A stretch of 29,197 nt of DNA from Promethearchaeota archaeon (GTDB lineage Archaea > Asgardarchaeota > Lokiarchaeia > Sigynarchaeales > SOKP01). Location: NCBI GenBank assembly GCA_013375495.1, contig JABXKC010000038.1:1-29197 (forward strand). The letters run 5' to 3'. Shown here piece after piece: positions 16,701 to 23,765 of the stretch. The position numbers were made by a program, and so were the translations under genes. Position 1 is the stretch's first letter. Each line of letters opens with the position of its first letter. A model generated the notes under the pieces. That model ran no database searches and had not been told where the DNA came from. It was given only the letters and a program-made list of their open reading frames with translations.

Positions 16701-17933
16701 TTTGATAGTAACGAGTATTCATTACTTATAAATAGCACTCAAGCTGAGTTTGAAGGTTATATAATTGCTTTGAAATCTAATATTGATATTACAGGCGCTT
16801 CAATCTTAAAACCCTTCGAAAGAGACGAATGTTTATACTTACCAAATCAAACAACATTCGTAATTAATATATATGATAAAAATTTCGTTAGCAGTTATAA
16901 CCAATTCATTAGCTCGTTCTCCCTGAAAATAAATAGCAAGTTCGCAGATACCGTAATTAATCCCAATACGCCAATATACGGGCAAAAATTTAATATAAGC
17001 TCTGTTTTAAGTACTGAGTTTGGTGACGAAATTCCGAATAAAAATATTACGCTCCAATTCTTGGATACTGATTTATGGGAAAACCTTTCAACTCAAATCA
17101 CCGATATTAATGGATCAACAAATTTTGAAATCGATACTTCATTATTACCGAGTGAAGACCAGTTTAAATTTCGGTTAACTTGGCAAGGGGATCAATATAC
17201 TTTAGCAAATTCGCATAACATTACAGTTTCAATGTTTCGAGCATTTAACAACATATCCGTACATATAACTTCGAACGTAGATCAAATGTTTAAAAACGGT
17301 CAATCGACGATACAGATAACTTTAAGTAATATAGGTGATTCTGAGCTTAATGTGCTGAGCCCTAATATTTCTATTCAAATTTCTCCCACTTTAACTTATA
17401 GTATAGTGCAGATAGATTATATGACGCTAGCACAGTTTAAGCCGGGAGAGACTTCGGAGATATTGATAAAAATTGATGTACCAGCTATCGATCAGATGAG
17501 CATTTCAGTATCGATCGAGGCAAGAAATGAAATTACCCTAGAGGAAGTAACATTTCAAGCCTCTGAAATGTTTAATATCTATGACGCTCTTCTCGATAAC
17601 TTAATCATCAGCTTTTTTACATTAATAATGATTAGTATTTTCGTGGTGATATGGGCAGTAATGGTTATTTACATTAGAAGAACAATCAAGAAAATCGAAA
17701 CTCCTTTCGAAGAACCAATTAAAACCAGAACCAGGAGAGGAAAATATGTATCTGTAAGCGAACTACCACCAGAAGAAGCGGAAGAAGAAATATTAGAACC
17801 TTTGACGAAAAAACCAAAAAAACTAGGTAAAAAGAAACTTAAAAAAAAAGAAGTCGAAGAAAAAGAAAAACCTAAACCTGCGACTGATCTAGATTCATTA
17901 TTAGAAGAGAAAGGTCTTAAGGATAAAGAATAA
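13749..17933 (+). CDS. Giant type I surface protein with Ig-like domains and long charged cytoplasmic tail
   Basis: This 1394-residue protein has an N-terminal membrane/signal segment (about 14-34) after a basic start. The very long exterior part is rich in Asn, Ser, Thr and aromatic residues with many N-x-S/T sequons. The last part of the exterior looks like two beta-sandwich domains: an Ig-like one about 1065-1165, with INPNTPIYGQKFNISS, and a CARDB/NEW3-like one about 1170-1280. A single helix follows at 1284-1309, then an 85-residue tail rich in Lys and Glu that ends DLDSLLEEKG. The first in-frame start is TTG at 13749; a second TTG at 13758 is equally plausible. It is likely a cell-surface or S-layer-associated protein. 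The N-terminal 1000 residues match nothing I know. Confidence 0.85.
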   Translation: MVFLIQRRKKDVKRIIVASIFMISMLLVNIQLFSNFNFDVNNNQEQNWLNNDNNIKSSDIDPYLTDYYITGSGDNQDVRIYALNSSFSNDNNQESFDIPSMSTTDTTYLTYGNFNFTFQNNFTTDYVIEDTGALYADDFIKFVYNEGTSSMSINTGTNLDPINFNNLRLESSAGILNFTISSNFASTIYDGFLFDVNFDRSLILGLISKFSSSLNSSAFLTLKMFDISDTTWKNVSDRMFINYSLGTQPFEERFVNENLNYINASDISQIQFYLQKYDSTDFVFTLRDFEMASTYGFDLPITDSKQVALEFDLKGESSTINGFYAWIRTLDLSEAVNAELNITLYEANATIPRTQLNLASNNLKPDNAKPIDSMIVDFNEYHGDSLAYFEFNPVNTQNLQLYNYFVVIKSNRTEEIYSLVTIPRQTYGDPDSQIDHQLRTSTNGGTTWGIATKQVPSLPTYLSEQLDAAAFKLNVTRAYMPSDFTNPYDSQDTLKIQDIPISDRIVSDPPYDISSSLTWGLGQWLNNFTTEIVNDGSFNFPIDLSWNRSIIQGFEFNVSYTARAYWIENAISYYNVSYDTTPEWQLNFTLNFADPNLNDWNFQEFWFVYPNDYSAHNLTNPNYIDIYSEVLNKTGGERSLLSRPSYDFTAVSSDVVKGISGLYSLALTSSNAIYNTHSYIKYNTNLWETNGFMYGDSISTSLDIQGPGGTPPSTGNANVILFYPNNSTKFPGAELNSGAGVIDGNYLKYDFNNQTILDVAQDTPLLGNYYLGFFWENGSAIGCQKLKLYIDTYDVDMNDFFYEPTFDQNILDGIVDRVYEEYSILIATVNVTDDGYYPDFYAVNDSDVNQEFIHIVNNEKIPILVETFLQNETILNPDEDVRIGTRIRNLHGFLELNLKLNVQLVSLANEEWIIAEKTTGIKTLNPSIDPNGDDAQEFFVDLTIPTLFGDGVWQGVNAPIRKGGAKTKITLFLEYSGESHEVDTFDSNEYSLLINSTQAEFEGYIIALKSNIDITGASILKPFERDECLYLPNQTTFVINIYDKNFVSSYNQFISSFSLKINSKFADTVINPNTPIYGQKFNISSVLSTEFGDEIPNKNITLQFLDTDLWENLSTQITDINGSTNFEIDTSLLPSEDQFKFRLTWQGDQYTLANSHNITVSMFRAFNNISVHITSNVDQMFKNGQSTIQITLSNIGDSELNVLSPNISIQISPTLTYSIVQIDYMTLAQFKPGETSEILIKIDVPAIDQMSISVSIEARNEITLEEVTFQASEMFNIYDALLDNLIISFFTLIMISIFVVIWAVMVIYIRRTIKKIETPFEEPIKTRTRRGKYVSVSELPPEEAEEEILEPLTKKPKKLGKKKLKKKEVEEKEKPKPATDLDSLLEEKGLKDKE

Positions 17934-17978
17934 ATCTTAACTTCTTTTAGTTTTTATTTTAAAAAAGAGGAAATAAAG
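17934..17978. terminator. T-rich convergent terminator region
   Basis: The 45 bases between the convergent giant surface protein and Roadblock genes contain TTCTTTTAGTTTTTATTTT on the plus strand. This fits the intrinsic T-tract termination of archaeal RNA polymerase. No stable hairpin is seen. Confidence 0.4.
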
Positions 17979-18332
17979 TTATAAGTTTGAAATCGAAACT
18001 AAATTTCTTTTAAGAAGAGAAAGAGATGCTTTCCCATCCAATCCTGCTAAAGCAATTAGTATCCCAGTATTAGATCCAACAATTACCGCATATCCGCTTT
18101 CTAATTCGATAGTGGCAGACTTTAATGCTCCTTTTCCTGTATTGGTACCAAGCTCATTAGATTCTTTTATTATTGCGCTGCATTTTTTTGCGATTCCACT
18201 GTGATCCATATCCGTTAAAGTTTGGCCTACAATTACTTTACCATCAAGATCCGATGCAATTAAGCCTTCTGCTTCAGGTACGATATCAAATAATTCTGCC
18301 AATTTTTGTTCAATAACTTTTTTGTCTACCAT
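17979..18332 (-). CDS. Roadblock/LC7 domain protein
   Basis: This single-domain protein of 117 residues starts with a helix (KVIEQKLAELFDIVPEAEG). The Roadblock/LC7 core follows: IASDLDGKVIVGQ, a central helix, SATIELESGYAVIVGSNTG, and a last helix from KASLSLLKRNL. Roadblock proteins dimerise and commonly bind small GTPases, as MglB does with MglA; Asgard archaea encode many. No small GTPase gene lies in the window, so its partner is elsewhere. It is divergent from a second Roadblock gene across a 282-base AT-rich spacer. The start ATG at 18332 is clear. Confidence 0.88.
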   Translation of the reverse strand: MVDKKVIEQKLAELFDIVPEAEGLIASDLDGKVIVGQTLTDMDHSGIAKKCSAIIKESNELGTNTGKGALKSATIELESGYAVIVGSNTGILIALAGLDGKASLSLLKRNLVSISNL

Positions 18333-18614
18333 AGTAACGCGACTCTTTATTTTTTTATTATTGGTATGAATTCTGAATTAGCTTATCTAAATTAGTACAA
18401 ATAAATTCTTAAATATATATATATTTTAAAGTAATTTAAATTTATTTTAGTATAATTAGTCCAGATAATACTTTCCAAATTACCCTTAAATTATTTATAT
18501 CTTATTAAAAGAATTAAAAGAAGATGATAATTTTTTAAATATTGAATATATTATAATTATATCATAGAATTTAAAATTTAATTTATTTAACGTTTAAATG
18601 GTGAAAATTAGAAT
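18333..18614. promoter_or_regulatory. AT-rich divergent promoter region between two Roadblock genes
   Basis: This 282-base spacer has no credible gene. It contains several TATA-like runs, including TAAATATATATATATTTTAA near 18410-18430 and TTAAAATTTAATTTATTTAA near 18570-18590. The latter would start plus-strand transcription close to 18598-18610, giving almost no leader. A six-codon reading frame ATG GTG AAA ATT AGA ATT TGA (18598-18618) overlaps the TTG start of the next gene. Confidence 0.4.
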
Positions 18615-18899
18615 TTGATTAATCGTCAAGAAGTCAAGGCTATCATACGGCGTTTTGAGGAAAGAGAAGGTATTCGTGGCGTCATAATTTGCGACTCAAG
18701 TGGCTTACCAATAGATTCCAACATGGATATTGAAATTAGCGAAGAAATTTCTGCTTATGTAACGTCGCTAATCGGTAAAGGTAAACAAGTGGTCGAGGCT
18801 TTGAAAGAAGGTGGCTTGAAATTTATACGCTTAGAAACATCGAAAGGAGAAACGATGATTGCTTTAGAGGAACAACTTATTCTAATTATCCTAAAGTAA
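18615..18899 (+). CDS. Roadblock/LC7 domain protein, short form
   Basis: This 94-residue protein is a compact Roadblock/LC7 domain: an N-terminal helix (NRQEVKAIIRRFEEREG), strand VIICDSSGLPIDS, a central helix about 41-63, then LKFIRLETSKGETMIALEE and the final strand. It differs from its divergent neighbour in lacking the long C-terminal helix and in having a much shorter loop, so the two might form a heterodimer rather than be redundant. The start is TTG at 18615. A stop codon lies just upstream in frame and no ATG or GTG occurs before residue 36, so TTG is the only reasonable start. A T-rich stretch downstream (18900-18950) probably terminates transcription. Confidence 0.8.
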   Translation: MINRQEVKAIIRRFEEREGIRGVIICDSSGLPIDSNMDIEISEEISAYVTSLIGKGKQVVEALKEGGLKFIRLETSKGETMIALEEQLILIILK

Positions 18900-18977
18900 A
18901 TTTCTCTTTTATTATTTTAACTTTACATAACTCTATTATTATTTTTAACAATAATCATATAGATATCTCTTGAATAA

Positions 18978-19610
18978 CTAAAGGAAATACTTTCTGAACA
19001 TATTGTGTGCTCTCTCTTCCCCTATTGTCGTCAGGCCCATGTGTCCGGAGCAAACGATAAAGTCATCGGTTAGATTTTTATTATTCATTATTTTGTTTTT
19101 AATACTTGAAAATAAAAGATTTTGATCACCACCTTGAAAATCAGATCGACCAACGCTTCCATTGAAGATTAAATCCCCCGAAAATAATATTCCGTCCATT
19201 TTCTTTCCACTAAATTCTTTAACATCGGTTGAATAAAAGCATAAAGAGCCAGGACTATGTCCGGGTGTTTCTAAAGTGTGAAGAACGATATCTCCAACAT
19301 TGATGATATCCCCTTCTACTAACCATCTGTTAGCTTCCTTTTGGGTGAAAGTTCCAGATTCGTATTCTTTTTTGCTATACATCAATGGAATTTGATATTG
19401 GCGCAAAATCCTGCCAACTTTTGTAGTATGATCAAAGTGTCCATGAGTTAACAAAACTGCTACTGGTTTCCCACCTAATTCCTCTATAGATTTAATAATT
19501 GTATCCGCGTTTCCTCCGGGGTCTATTACAACAAGTTCATTCGTCTTTTTAGAGCCAAAGATGTAGCAATTTGTTCCCAAAGGTCCAACAACTAGTTTTT
19601 TAAAAATCAA
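18978..19610 (-). CDS. Metallo-beta-lactamase-fold hydrolase, glyoxalase II-like
   Basis: This 210-residue protein has the complete metal site of the MBL superfamily: THGHFDH (His56, His58, Asp60, His61), His118 in TPGHSPGS, Asp146 in FSGDLIF and His190 in CSGHMG. The start LGTNCYIFGS and GSVGRSDF match the small glyoxalase II-like/hydroxyacylglutathione hydrolase branch found in many archaea, which hydrolyses thioesters or related substrates. The exact substrate is unknown. The first in-frame start is TTG at 19610, and a GGATATATTG context gives little ribosome-binding signal. It lies on the same strand as the winged-helix gene upstream, separated by about 110 bases. Confidence 0.9.
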   Translation of the reverse strand: MIFKKLVVGPLGTNCYIFGSKKTNELVVIDPGGNADTIIKSIEELGGKPVAVLLTHGHFDHTTKVGRILRQYQIPLMYSKKEYESGTFTQKEANRWLVEGDIINVGDIVLHTLETPGHSPGSLCFYSTDVKEFSGKKMDGILFSGDLIFNGSVGRSDFQGGDQNLLFSSIKNKIMNNKNLTDDFIVCSGHMGLTTIGEERAHNMFRKYFL

Positions 19611-19718
19611 TATATCCTAACTCCTAATTAATAAATAAAGAGATTCTATAGTTTAAAAAAAGAAAGAAAGATTAAAAAAATTTTTACAAAGTTTTAAGAA
19701 ACGCATAAGAAGTGTTAT

Positions 19719-20015
19719 CTACTTGTTATTTATTAAGTTATTAATTTCTACCAGCTTATTATACACATCTAAACCCTTAGGGGTTAGTTTAACGAATTTC
19801 TTTTTGTTATTCTGCTCAATCTTAATCAAGCCTCGTTCGATTAAGTCCTCCTTAACGCGAAAATATGAGTTGTAATAGCTGAACTTGTTTAGTTCGCTAT
19901 AGAAGGCGTGCTTGTCGATCTTGTGGCCCTTAGAGTTCATAAGGACTTCTAAAGTATCTCTAAAACCTTTCTTTTTTAAAAAACTTATCAAATCGTCAAT
20001 AGTCAATCTATCCAA
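19719..20015 (-). CDS. Small winged-helix transcription regulator
   Basis: This 98-residue protein has a predicted winged-helix fold: a helix at the start (LTIDDLISFLKKKG), TLEVLMNSKGHKIDKHAFYSEL, a recognition helix around SYFRVKEDLIERGLI, and the wing KIEQNNKKKFVKLTPKGL followed by a C-terminal helix. The last part, with KLTPKG, is common in archaeal ArsR/MarR/PadR-like one-domain regulators. The listed start is TTG at 20015, but a GAGGT about 10 bases before a second TTG at 20006 suggests the protein may begin three codons later. It is divergent from the formylglutamate amidohydrolase-like gene across 254 bases and might regulate it or the MBL gene. Confidence 0.75.
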   Translation of the reverse strand: MDRLTIDDLISFLKKKGFRDTLEVLMNSKGHKIDKHAFYSELNKFSYYNSYFRVKEDLIERGLIKIEQNNKKKFVKLTPKGLDVYNKLVEINNLINNK

Positions 20016-20269
20016 TACCTCAATTAAATGGTAACATTATATTATACTAAATTGTAATAAATAAAAACTATCAAATTTAAAAAACATTATGAAAATAATT
20101 ATTAAGTAAACAATTAACCGTACTTATAACTAAAACATAAAACTTAAAAGATTATCCGACAAATACTCTTAGATATTTTAAACACTTAAAAGCCCTAATA
20201 TGATTACATTTATCAACTTCGGAGTCATTTATCAAACTTTTTAATTCGATGTTTAATTTTTTATCTTGA

Positions 20270-20995
20270 ATGGATTTTCGCAAATATTTTGAATTCGCTG
20301 AAGGCTCCACGCCTGTGATTTTATCTTGCCCTCACGGAGGGTATAAAAAGCCTATAAGGATACCAGATAAAATTATTGGCCCAAAAATCGCCGATAAGAA
20401 TACGTATTTTATCTCAAAATTAATTATAAATCTATTAAAAAAAAAAGGAATTAATATTTACTACATTCTAAAAAAAGTTCACAGAAGTAAGTTAGATTTA
20501 AACAGACCGCCCCATTCGTCCTTGGCTTTCAATAAGTCTTCAACAGAAGCGAACGGAATTTTTTATGCCTTTCACGACCAATTAATTAAGTTTTCTCAAT
20601 CTTGCCTTGCTCAATATGGCAGAGCTCTGGTGATAGATTTTCATGGATTTACCCGTCCATATAAAAATTATCCTGATGTTATTTTTGGCCACATCTTTGG
20701 TCAAACACTTGATCTTATCCAAGATAGCACGAGCAGAGCCTGTGAGAAATTTTGGGGGTGCCATCAATTAGAAGAAGAAATATCAAAGCATTTTAGCATT
20801 GATAATGGATTTGCAGAATCAGAATATAGTTTAGCGTATTCTGGTGGATATATTACTCACCAGTTTTATAATATAAAACAAATAAACACAATTCAAGTCG
20901 AAGTCGCAAAATCTATTCGTATGGATTCGGTACTAACTAAAAAATTGGTCAAAGCGTTCACAAAAGCCATTGTTAATTCTATTAATAAAGTGTAA
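20270..20995 (+). CDS. N-formylglutamate amidohydrolase-like protein
   Basis: This 241-residue protein belongs to the N-formylglutamate amidohydrolase family, which has a phosphorylase/hydrolase-like fold and binds a metal. Visible family features are SCPHGG (19-24), HRSKLDLNRP (71-80), the metal motif VIDFHGF (121-127, Asp123 and His125) and a late GGYITHQFY followed by TIQVEVAKSIRM with Glu211. Classical members hydrolyse formylglutamate in histidine breakdown. Archaeal relatives without hut genes nearby probably act on other N-acylated small molecules. The ATG start at 20270 is followed directly by the fold's first strand. The spacer upstream (20016-20269) is AT-rich with no further gene. 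Confidence 0.8.
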   Translation: MDFRKYFEFAEGSTPVILSCPHGGYKKPIRIPDKIIGPKIADKNTYFISKLIINLLKKKGINIYYILKKVHRSKLDLNRPPHSSLAFNKSSTEANGIFYAFHDQLIKFSQSCLAQYGRALVIDFHGFTRPYKNYPDVIFGHIFGQTLDLIQDSTSRACEKFWGCHQLEEEISKHFSIDNGFAESEYSLAYSGGYITHQFYNIKQINTIQVEVAKSIRMDSVLTKKLVKAFTKAIVNSINKV

Positions 20996-21020
20996 ATCGT
21001 ATCTTAATCAGAAAAAGCGC

Positions 21021-21233
21021 TTAGCCTTTCCGAATTACATAATGGAGCGCAGAAAAGAAAAAAAATCCCATAAACATAATTATCGTTACCATTATACTTA
21101 TAGAAATCTGATATTCTACCCAATTTTCAAATTCTTTGACTACAAGAAATGCTATAGAGAATACAGAGCCAATTAAAAAAACCACGAAGAATAATAGGTT
21201 CTTTAGAAAAGCCTTTTTCCGTTCCTTCTTCAT
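21021..21233 (-). CDS. Small two-helix membrane protein
   Basis: This 70-residue protein starts with a basic MKKERKKAFLKN. It then has two hydrophobic segments, about residues 12-32 (LLFFVVFLIGSVFSIAFLVV) and 41-61, and ends ALHYVIRKG. The layout is typical of a real small membrane protein, unlike the overlapping plus-strand frame, which is low in hydrophobic helices and begins inside the preceding gene. No family is recognised. It is convergent with the amidohydrolase-like gene. Confidence 0.6.
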   Translation of the reverse strand: MKKERKKAFLKNLLFFVVFLIGSVFSIAFLVVKEFENWVEYQISISIMVTIIMFMGFFFFSALHYVIRKG

Positions 21234-21322
21234 TAATCAATTAAATGTAAGGCTCTCTTTAAGAATTATGGCTTAATTTTTAAAATGAAAACAAATGTAT
21301 TTTTGGACCGCAAACTCTCTTG

Positions 21323-21604
21323 CTATCTTTCTTCCTCATACTGATTGGTACCTCTACTCATACCATAATGCCCTATTTGGACGTCTGGAAAGAGAATGCG
21401 AATTTCTTCTTCAAATCTCAATTTGGTGAAAATAAGTGTTCTATAATCTGTAGGTATTTGAAAAAATTGAAAGAACTCCTGAAGCTGATCAATAAAATTC
21501 TCTATCGTTGAAATAGTCATGACTTCATTAAAACCATAAACCTTATTTTCAAGTTCAGTACTATTCTCTAATAAAAGGTCAATTTCCCGGTTGAACATCT
21601 TTTC
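21323..21604 (-). pseudogene. Fragment of a plasmid/virus-type helicase
   Basis: About 91 residues match the middle of the intact helicase encoded at 25732-27207, roughly its residues 267-357. Shared words include EKMFNRE, LEN, TLI-TK and IGHYG-SRG (TGHYGDSRG in the intact copy). Both flanks are missing: no Walker A, Fe-S cysteines or motif VI are present, and the frame stops at 21323. On the upstream side the similarity ends around 21604-21612, where a truncated dehydrogenase begins on the other strand. This is a decayed paralogue, left from an earlier element or a duplication. Confidence 0.8.
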
Positions 21605-22236
21605 AGAAAAGGTATATGGATGTTATCCCTTATATCAAAGAAATAATAGAAAATGGTGTGCTTGGAGAGATTAATTTGATTCGTTATTTTTTCGGGCATC
21701 GTGGTCCCTATACTTCATGACATGCATCTTCTGAACAAAAATGGTTTTTTGATAGTAAAATGGCCGGTGGAGGTGTTATGTTGGATCTAGGAATACATGC
21801 AATAGATTTACTTCGATTTCTTATAGGAGAGTTTACTGAAATAGGAGGGTATAACGATAGTAATAATTGTAAGAAGATTAAGGATGAAGATACATGTAAT
21901 GTCCTCTTTAAATTTGAAAATGGAATACTTGGGAATATTACTGTTTCATGGTGTTCTTATCCATCAGAAGTTTTAGAATTATATGGAACAGAAGGAACTT
22001 TAAAGATAGATCTGCAATCCAACAAACCCTTCACATTTCAACCTAAAAAATTAAAACGAAATTCATATTTTAAAGAAGTTTTGAATGAATACTGTAATAC
22101 GAATATAATTCCACAGCACAAATTAATAAATCATTTTGTTAATTGTGTATTAAACAAAAAACAAGAAAATCCTAATTTTCACGATGGAAAAAGAGCGGTT
22201 GAATTTGTATTGGAAGCCTATTCTTATAAGAAATAA
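21601..22236 (+). pseudogene. Truncated Gfo/Idh/MocA dehydrogenase with in-frame TGA
   Basis: This is the C-terminal two-thirds of a Gfo/Idh/MocA family sugar or inositol dehydrogenase. Reading from about 21601, FQKRYMDVIPYIKEIIENG and VLGEINLIRYFFGHRGPYTS are the end of the Rossmann part and the start of the substrate domain. The frame then meets TGA at 21718-21720 and continues in the same frame with SEQKWFFDSKMAGGGVMLDLG. GGG-x-x-x-DLG-x-H is the standard helix of this family, with His in GIHAIDLL. The N-terminal NAD-binding GxGxxG half is absent. Family members usually have Trp after the residue preceding the TGA, so TGG-to-TGA nonsense is the simplest explanation. The C-terminal 158 residues from the ATG at 21760 remain open. 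Confidence 0.8.
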
Positions 22237-22254
22237 GTTTATAATAAAAGAAAT

Positions 22255-22563
22255 CTAAATGCATTTCCAGGAATCAACTATTATTTGATATTCAAAAAAC
22301 TCATCATGGATTTTATATCTGGGATCATTTCCTTTATTTCCAACCTTAATAAGTTCTCCTGTTAATTCAACATTGGTTTTACAGGTGATTTCTTCCTTGC
22401 TATAGGCAACTATTTGAAAAGTTTCATTTACGTCAATATATTGCATATATGGATGGTCATTAGCATTTATTGTAAAATGCTGCCACATAACATTAGAAAT
22501 CTTGCCTTGAATTTTTACGTTCCTACCAACATTTCGTTCGAACTCACTTCTTTTAGTCAACAT
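22255..22563 (-). CDS. Small protein, possible OB fold
   Basis: This 102-residue protein has a beta-barrel-like pattern: RNVKIQGKISNVMWQHF, then FQIVAYSKEEI, then TNVELTGELIKVG and FEYQIIVDSWKCI. The alternation and the GxI...V start resemble small OB-fold nucleic-acid- or ligand-binding proteins. No specific family is recognised. It sits between two Gfo/Idh remnants and is read in the opposite direction. Whether it is native or arrived with the accessory DNA is unclear. The start is the ATG at 22563. Confidence 0.55.
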   Translation of the reverse strand: MLTKRSEFERNVGRNVKIQGKISNVMWQHFTINANDHPYMQYIDVNETFQIVAYSKEEITCKTNVELTGELIKVGNKGNDPRYKIHDEFFEYQIIVDSWKCI

Positions 22564-22655
22564 TTTTATTCCCCAAAGCTATTTGTTGAGGAATATTAAT
22601 ACATTGAGATATTTAAAATTGTAAAAAAAAAGAAAATTAATTCAAAATCTATATA

Positions 22656-22742
22656 AATAGAAAAATTTATTATTTAGAGGATTTTTATGATGGTAAAAGG
22701 GTAATTGAATTTATATTGGAAGCTTATTCCTATCAAAATTAA
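22656..22742 (+). pseudogene. Second Gfo/Idh/MocA 3' end remnant
   Basis: A short reading frame ends in DFYDGKRVIEFILEAYSYQN followed by TAA. It matches the C-terminus of the dehydrogenase remnant ending at 22236 (NFHDGKRAVEFVLEAYSYKK). The nucleotide match is good but not identical, so it is a paralogue, not a recent copy. Nothing recognisable precedes it. Confidence 0.75.
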
Positions 22743-23033
22743 GACTAATTTTTAACATTTATTCAATTTTAGGAAATACTAATATAAAATTTGTACTTTT
22801 TGAGGGATCTCCTTTGATCTTATCTTCAACAAAAAGATCTTAATAGAGTTTGAATTAAAGTAAGACCGAGAATGAAATTAAATCAAGAAGATCTATTCAA
22901 GAATTTACGGTAATATTCCATTTAAGATAATTTCTCAATGACTTTATTATGTTTTTTACGCCCATCGCAAAAATATAGTTTTTACTAACTGAGCAATAAA
23001 TTATAAATTGAAAGCGAAGAATTGTTATAACAA
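22743..23033. other. Intergenic stretch, no gene seen
   Basis: These 291 AT-rich bases lie between the second dehydrogenase remnant and the archaeosortase gene. I see no reading frame with coding character, no clear hairpin and no obvious tRNA-like sequence. Decayed coding sequence is likely, given the neighbours. Confidence 0.5.
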
Positions 23034-23765
23034 ATGATATCTCTTGAATTCCGAAGAATAAATTACAGGTTCTCTTGGAAGAGTAGTATCATATTCATTA
23101 TATTTTGTCCTTTAACTGCATTCTGTATTATTATGATTACAAATTACTTCTGGCTATATTTTTTTCCTCTTTACATTTTTCCAGCTGGGATTTTAACAAG
23201 CATATTTGTAGGTAAAATCTGCACAATAAGTTTGAATACTAATTATACACTTCAAGTTCCCGACTCAGTAGGGGTTTACTTCACACTTGGTTGTTCTCCT
23301 TATCCAGCAATAGTGTTATTTCTCGCAATATGCCTGATAGCTCCACACAATAAGATTAGGGGGATGAATAAAAACATATGGAAGAGGAAAATACTAACTT
23401 TTATAATTTCCTCCATAATTATATTCATCGTGAATTCGTTTCGAATAGCAATAACAATATACTTATATCATATTGGAACCCCATATTACCCAATGCACGA
23501 TATACTCGAGTATATCACTACTTTTATTGCTGTTTTCACATTCTTTATATGTACATATTCTTGGTTGCCAGAAATTTTAATATCTGGAATTTGGAACATC
23601 GAAAGCATTAAAAATAAAGTATCAAAGAGACATTCATTAGAAATAAAGAATATGTCACATCAAGTTAAAAAGATAAAAATTAATTATATTCTATTATTTT
23701 GGATGCCAATCTGCATCTTTATTGGTACAGGTTTGAGTATTTTGGTATATCAAAAAATTTTTTAA
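23034..23765 (+). CDS. Archaeosortase/exosortase-family transpeptidase, divergent
   Basis: This 243-residue polytopic membrane protein shows the three catalytic positions of the exosortase/archaeosortase family in the right order and topology. Cys87 lies in LGCSPYPAIVLFL at the start of a membrane helix, Arg137 in NSFRIAITIYLYHIG, and His155 in YYPMHDILEY. The NxxR followed by a helix and then H is diagnostic. These enzymes cut C-terminal sorting signals of exported proteins and transfer the rest to a lipid or another anchor. The Cys context (GCSPYP) is unlike the common ACTG/ACSG form, so this is a distant subgroup. Six or seven helices are visible, the last at about 218-240. No substrate gene is adjacent. 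The start ATG at 23034 follows an AT-rich spacer. Confidence 0.75.
   Translation: MISLEFRRINYRFSWKSSIIFIIFCPLTAFCIIMITNYFWLYFFPLYIFPAGILTSIFVGKICTISLNTNYTLQVPDSVGVYFTLGCSPYPAIVLFLAICLIAPHNKIRGMNKNIWKRKILTFIISSIIIFIVNSFRIAITIYLYHIGTPYYPMHDILEYITTFIAVFTFFICTYSWLPEILISGIWNIESIKNKVSKRHSLEIKNMSHQVKKIKINYILLFWMPICIFIGTGLSILVYQKIF

Noticed and set aside
20970..21176. Plus-strand frame of 68 codons after the amidohydrolase-like gene.
   Set aside because: It begins inside the preceding gene and lies opposite a better small membrane protein gene.
21718..21720. Selenocysteine at the in-frame TGA.
   Set aside because: The gene lacks its N-terminal half and lies in decayed DNA; no SECIS-like structure was recognised, and the family has no Cys/Sec at this place.
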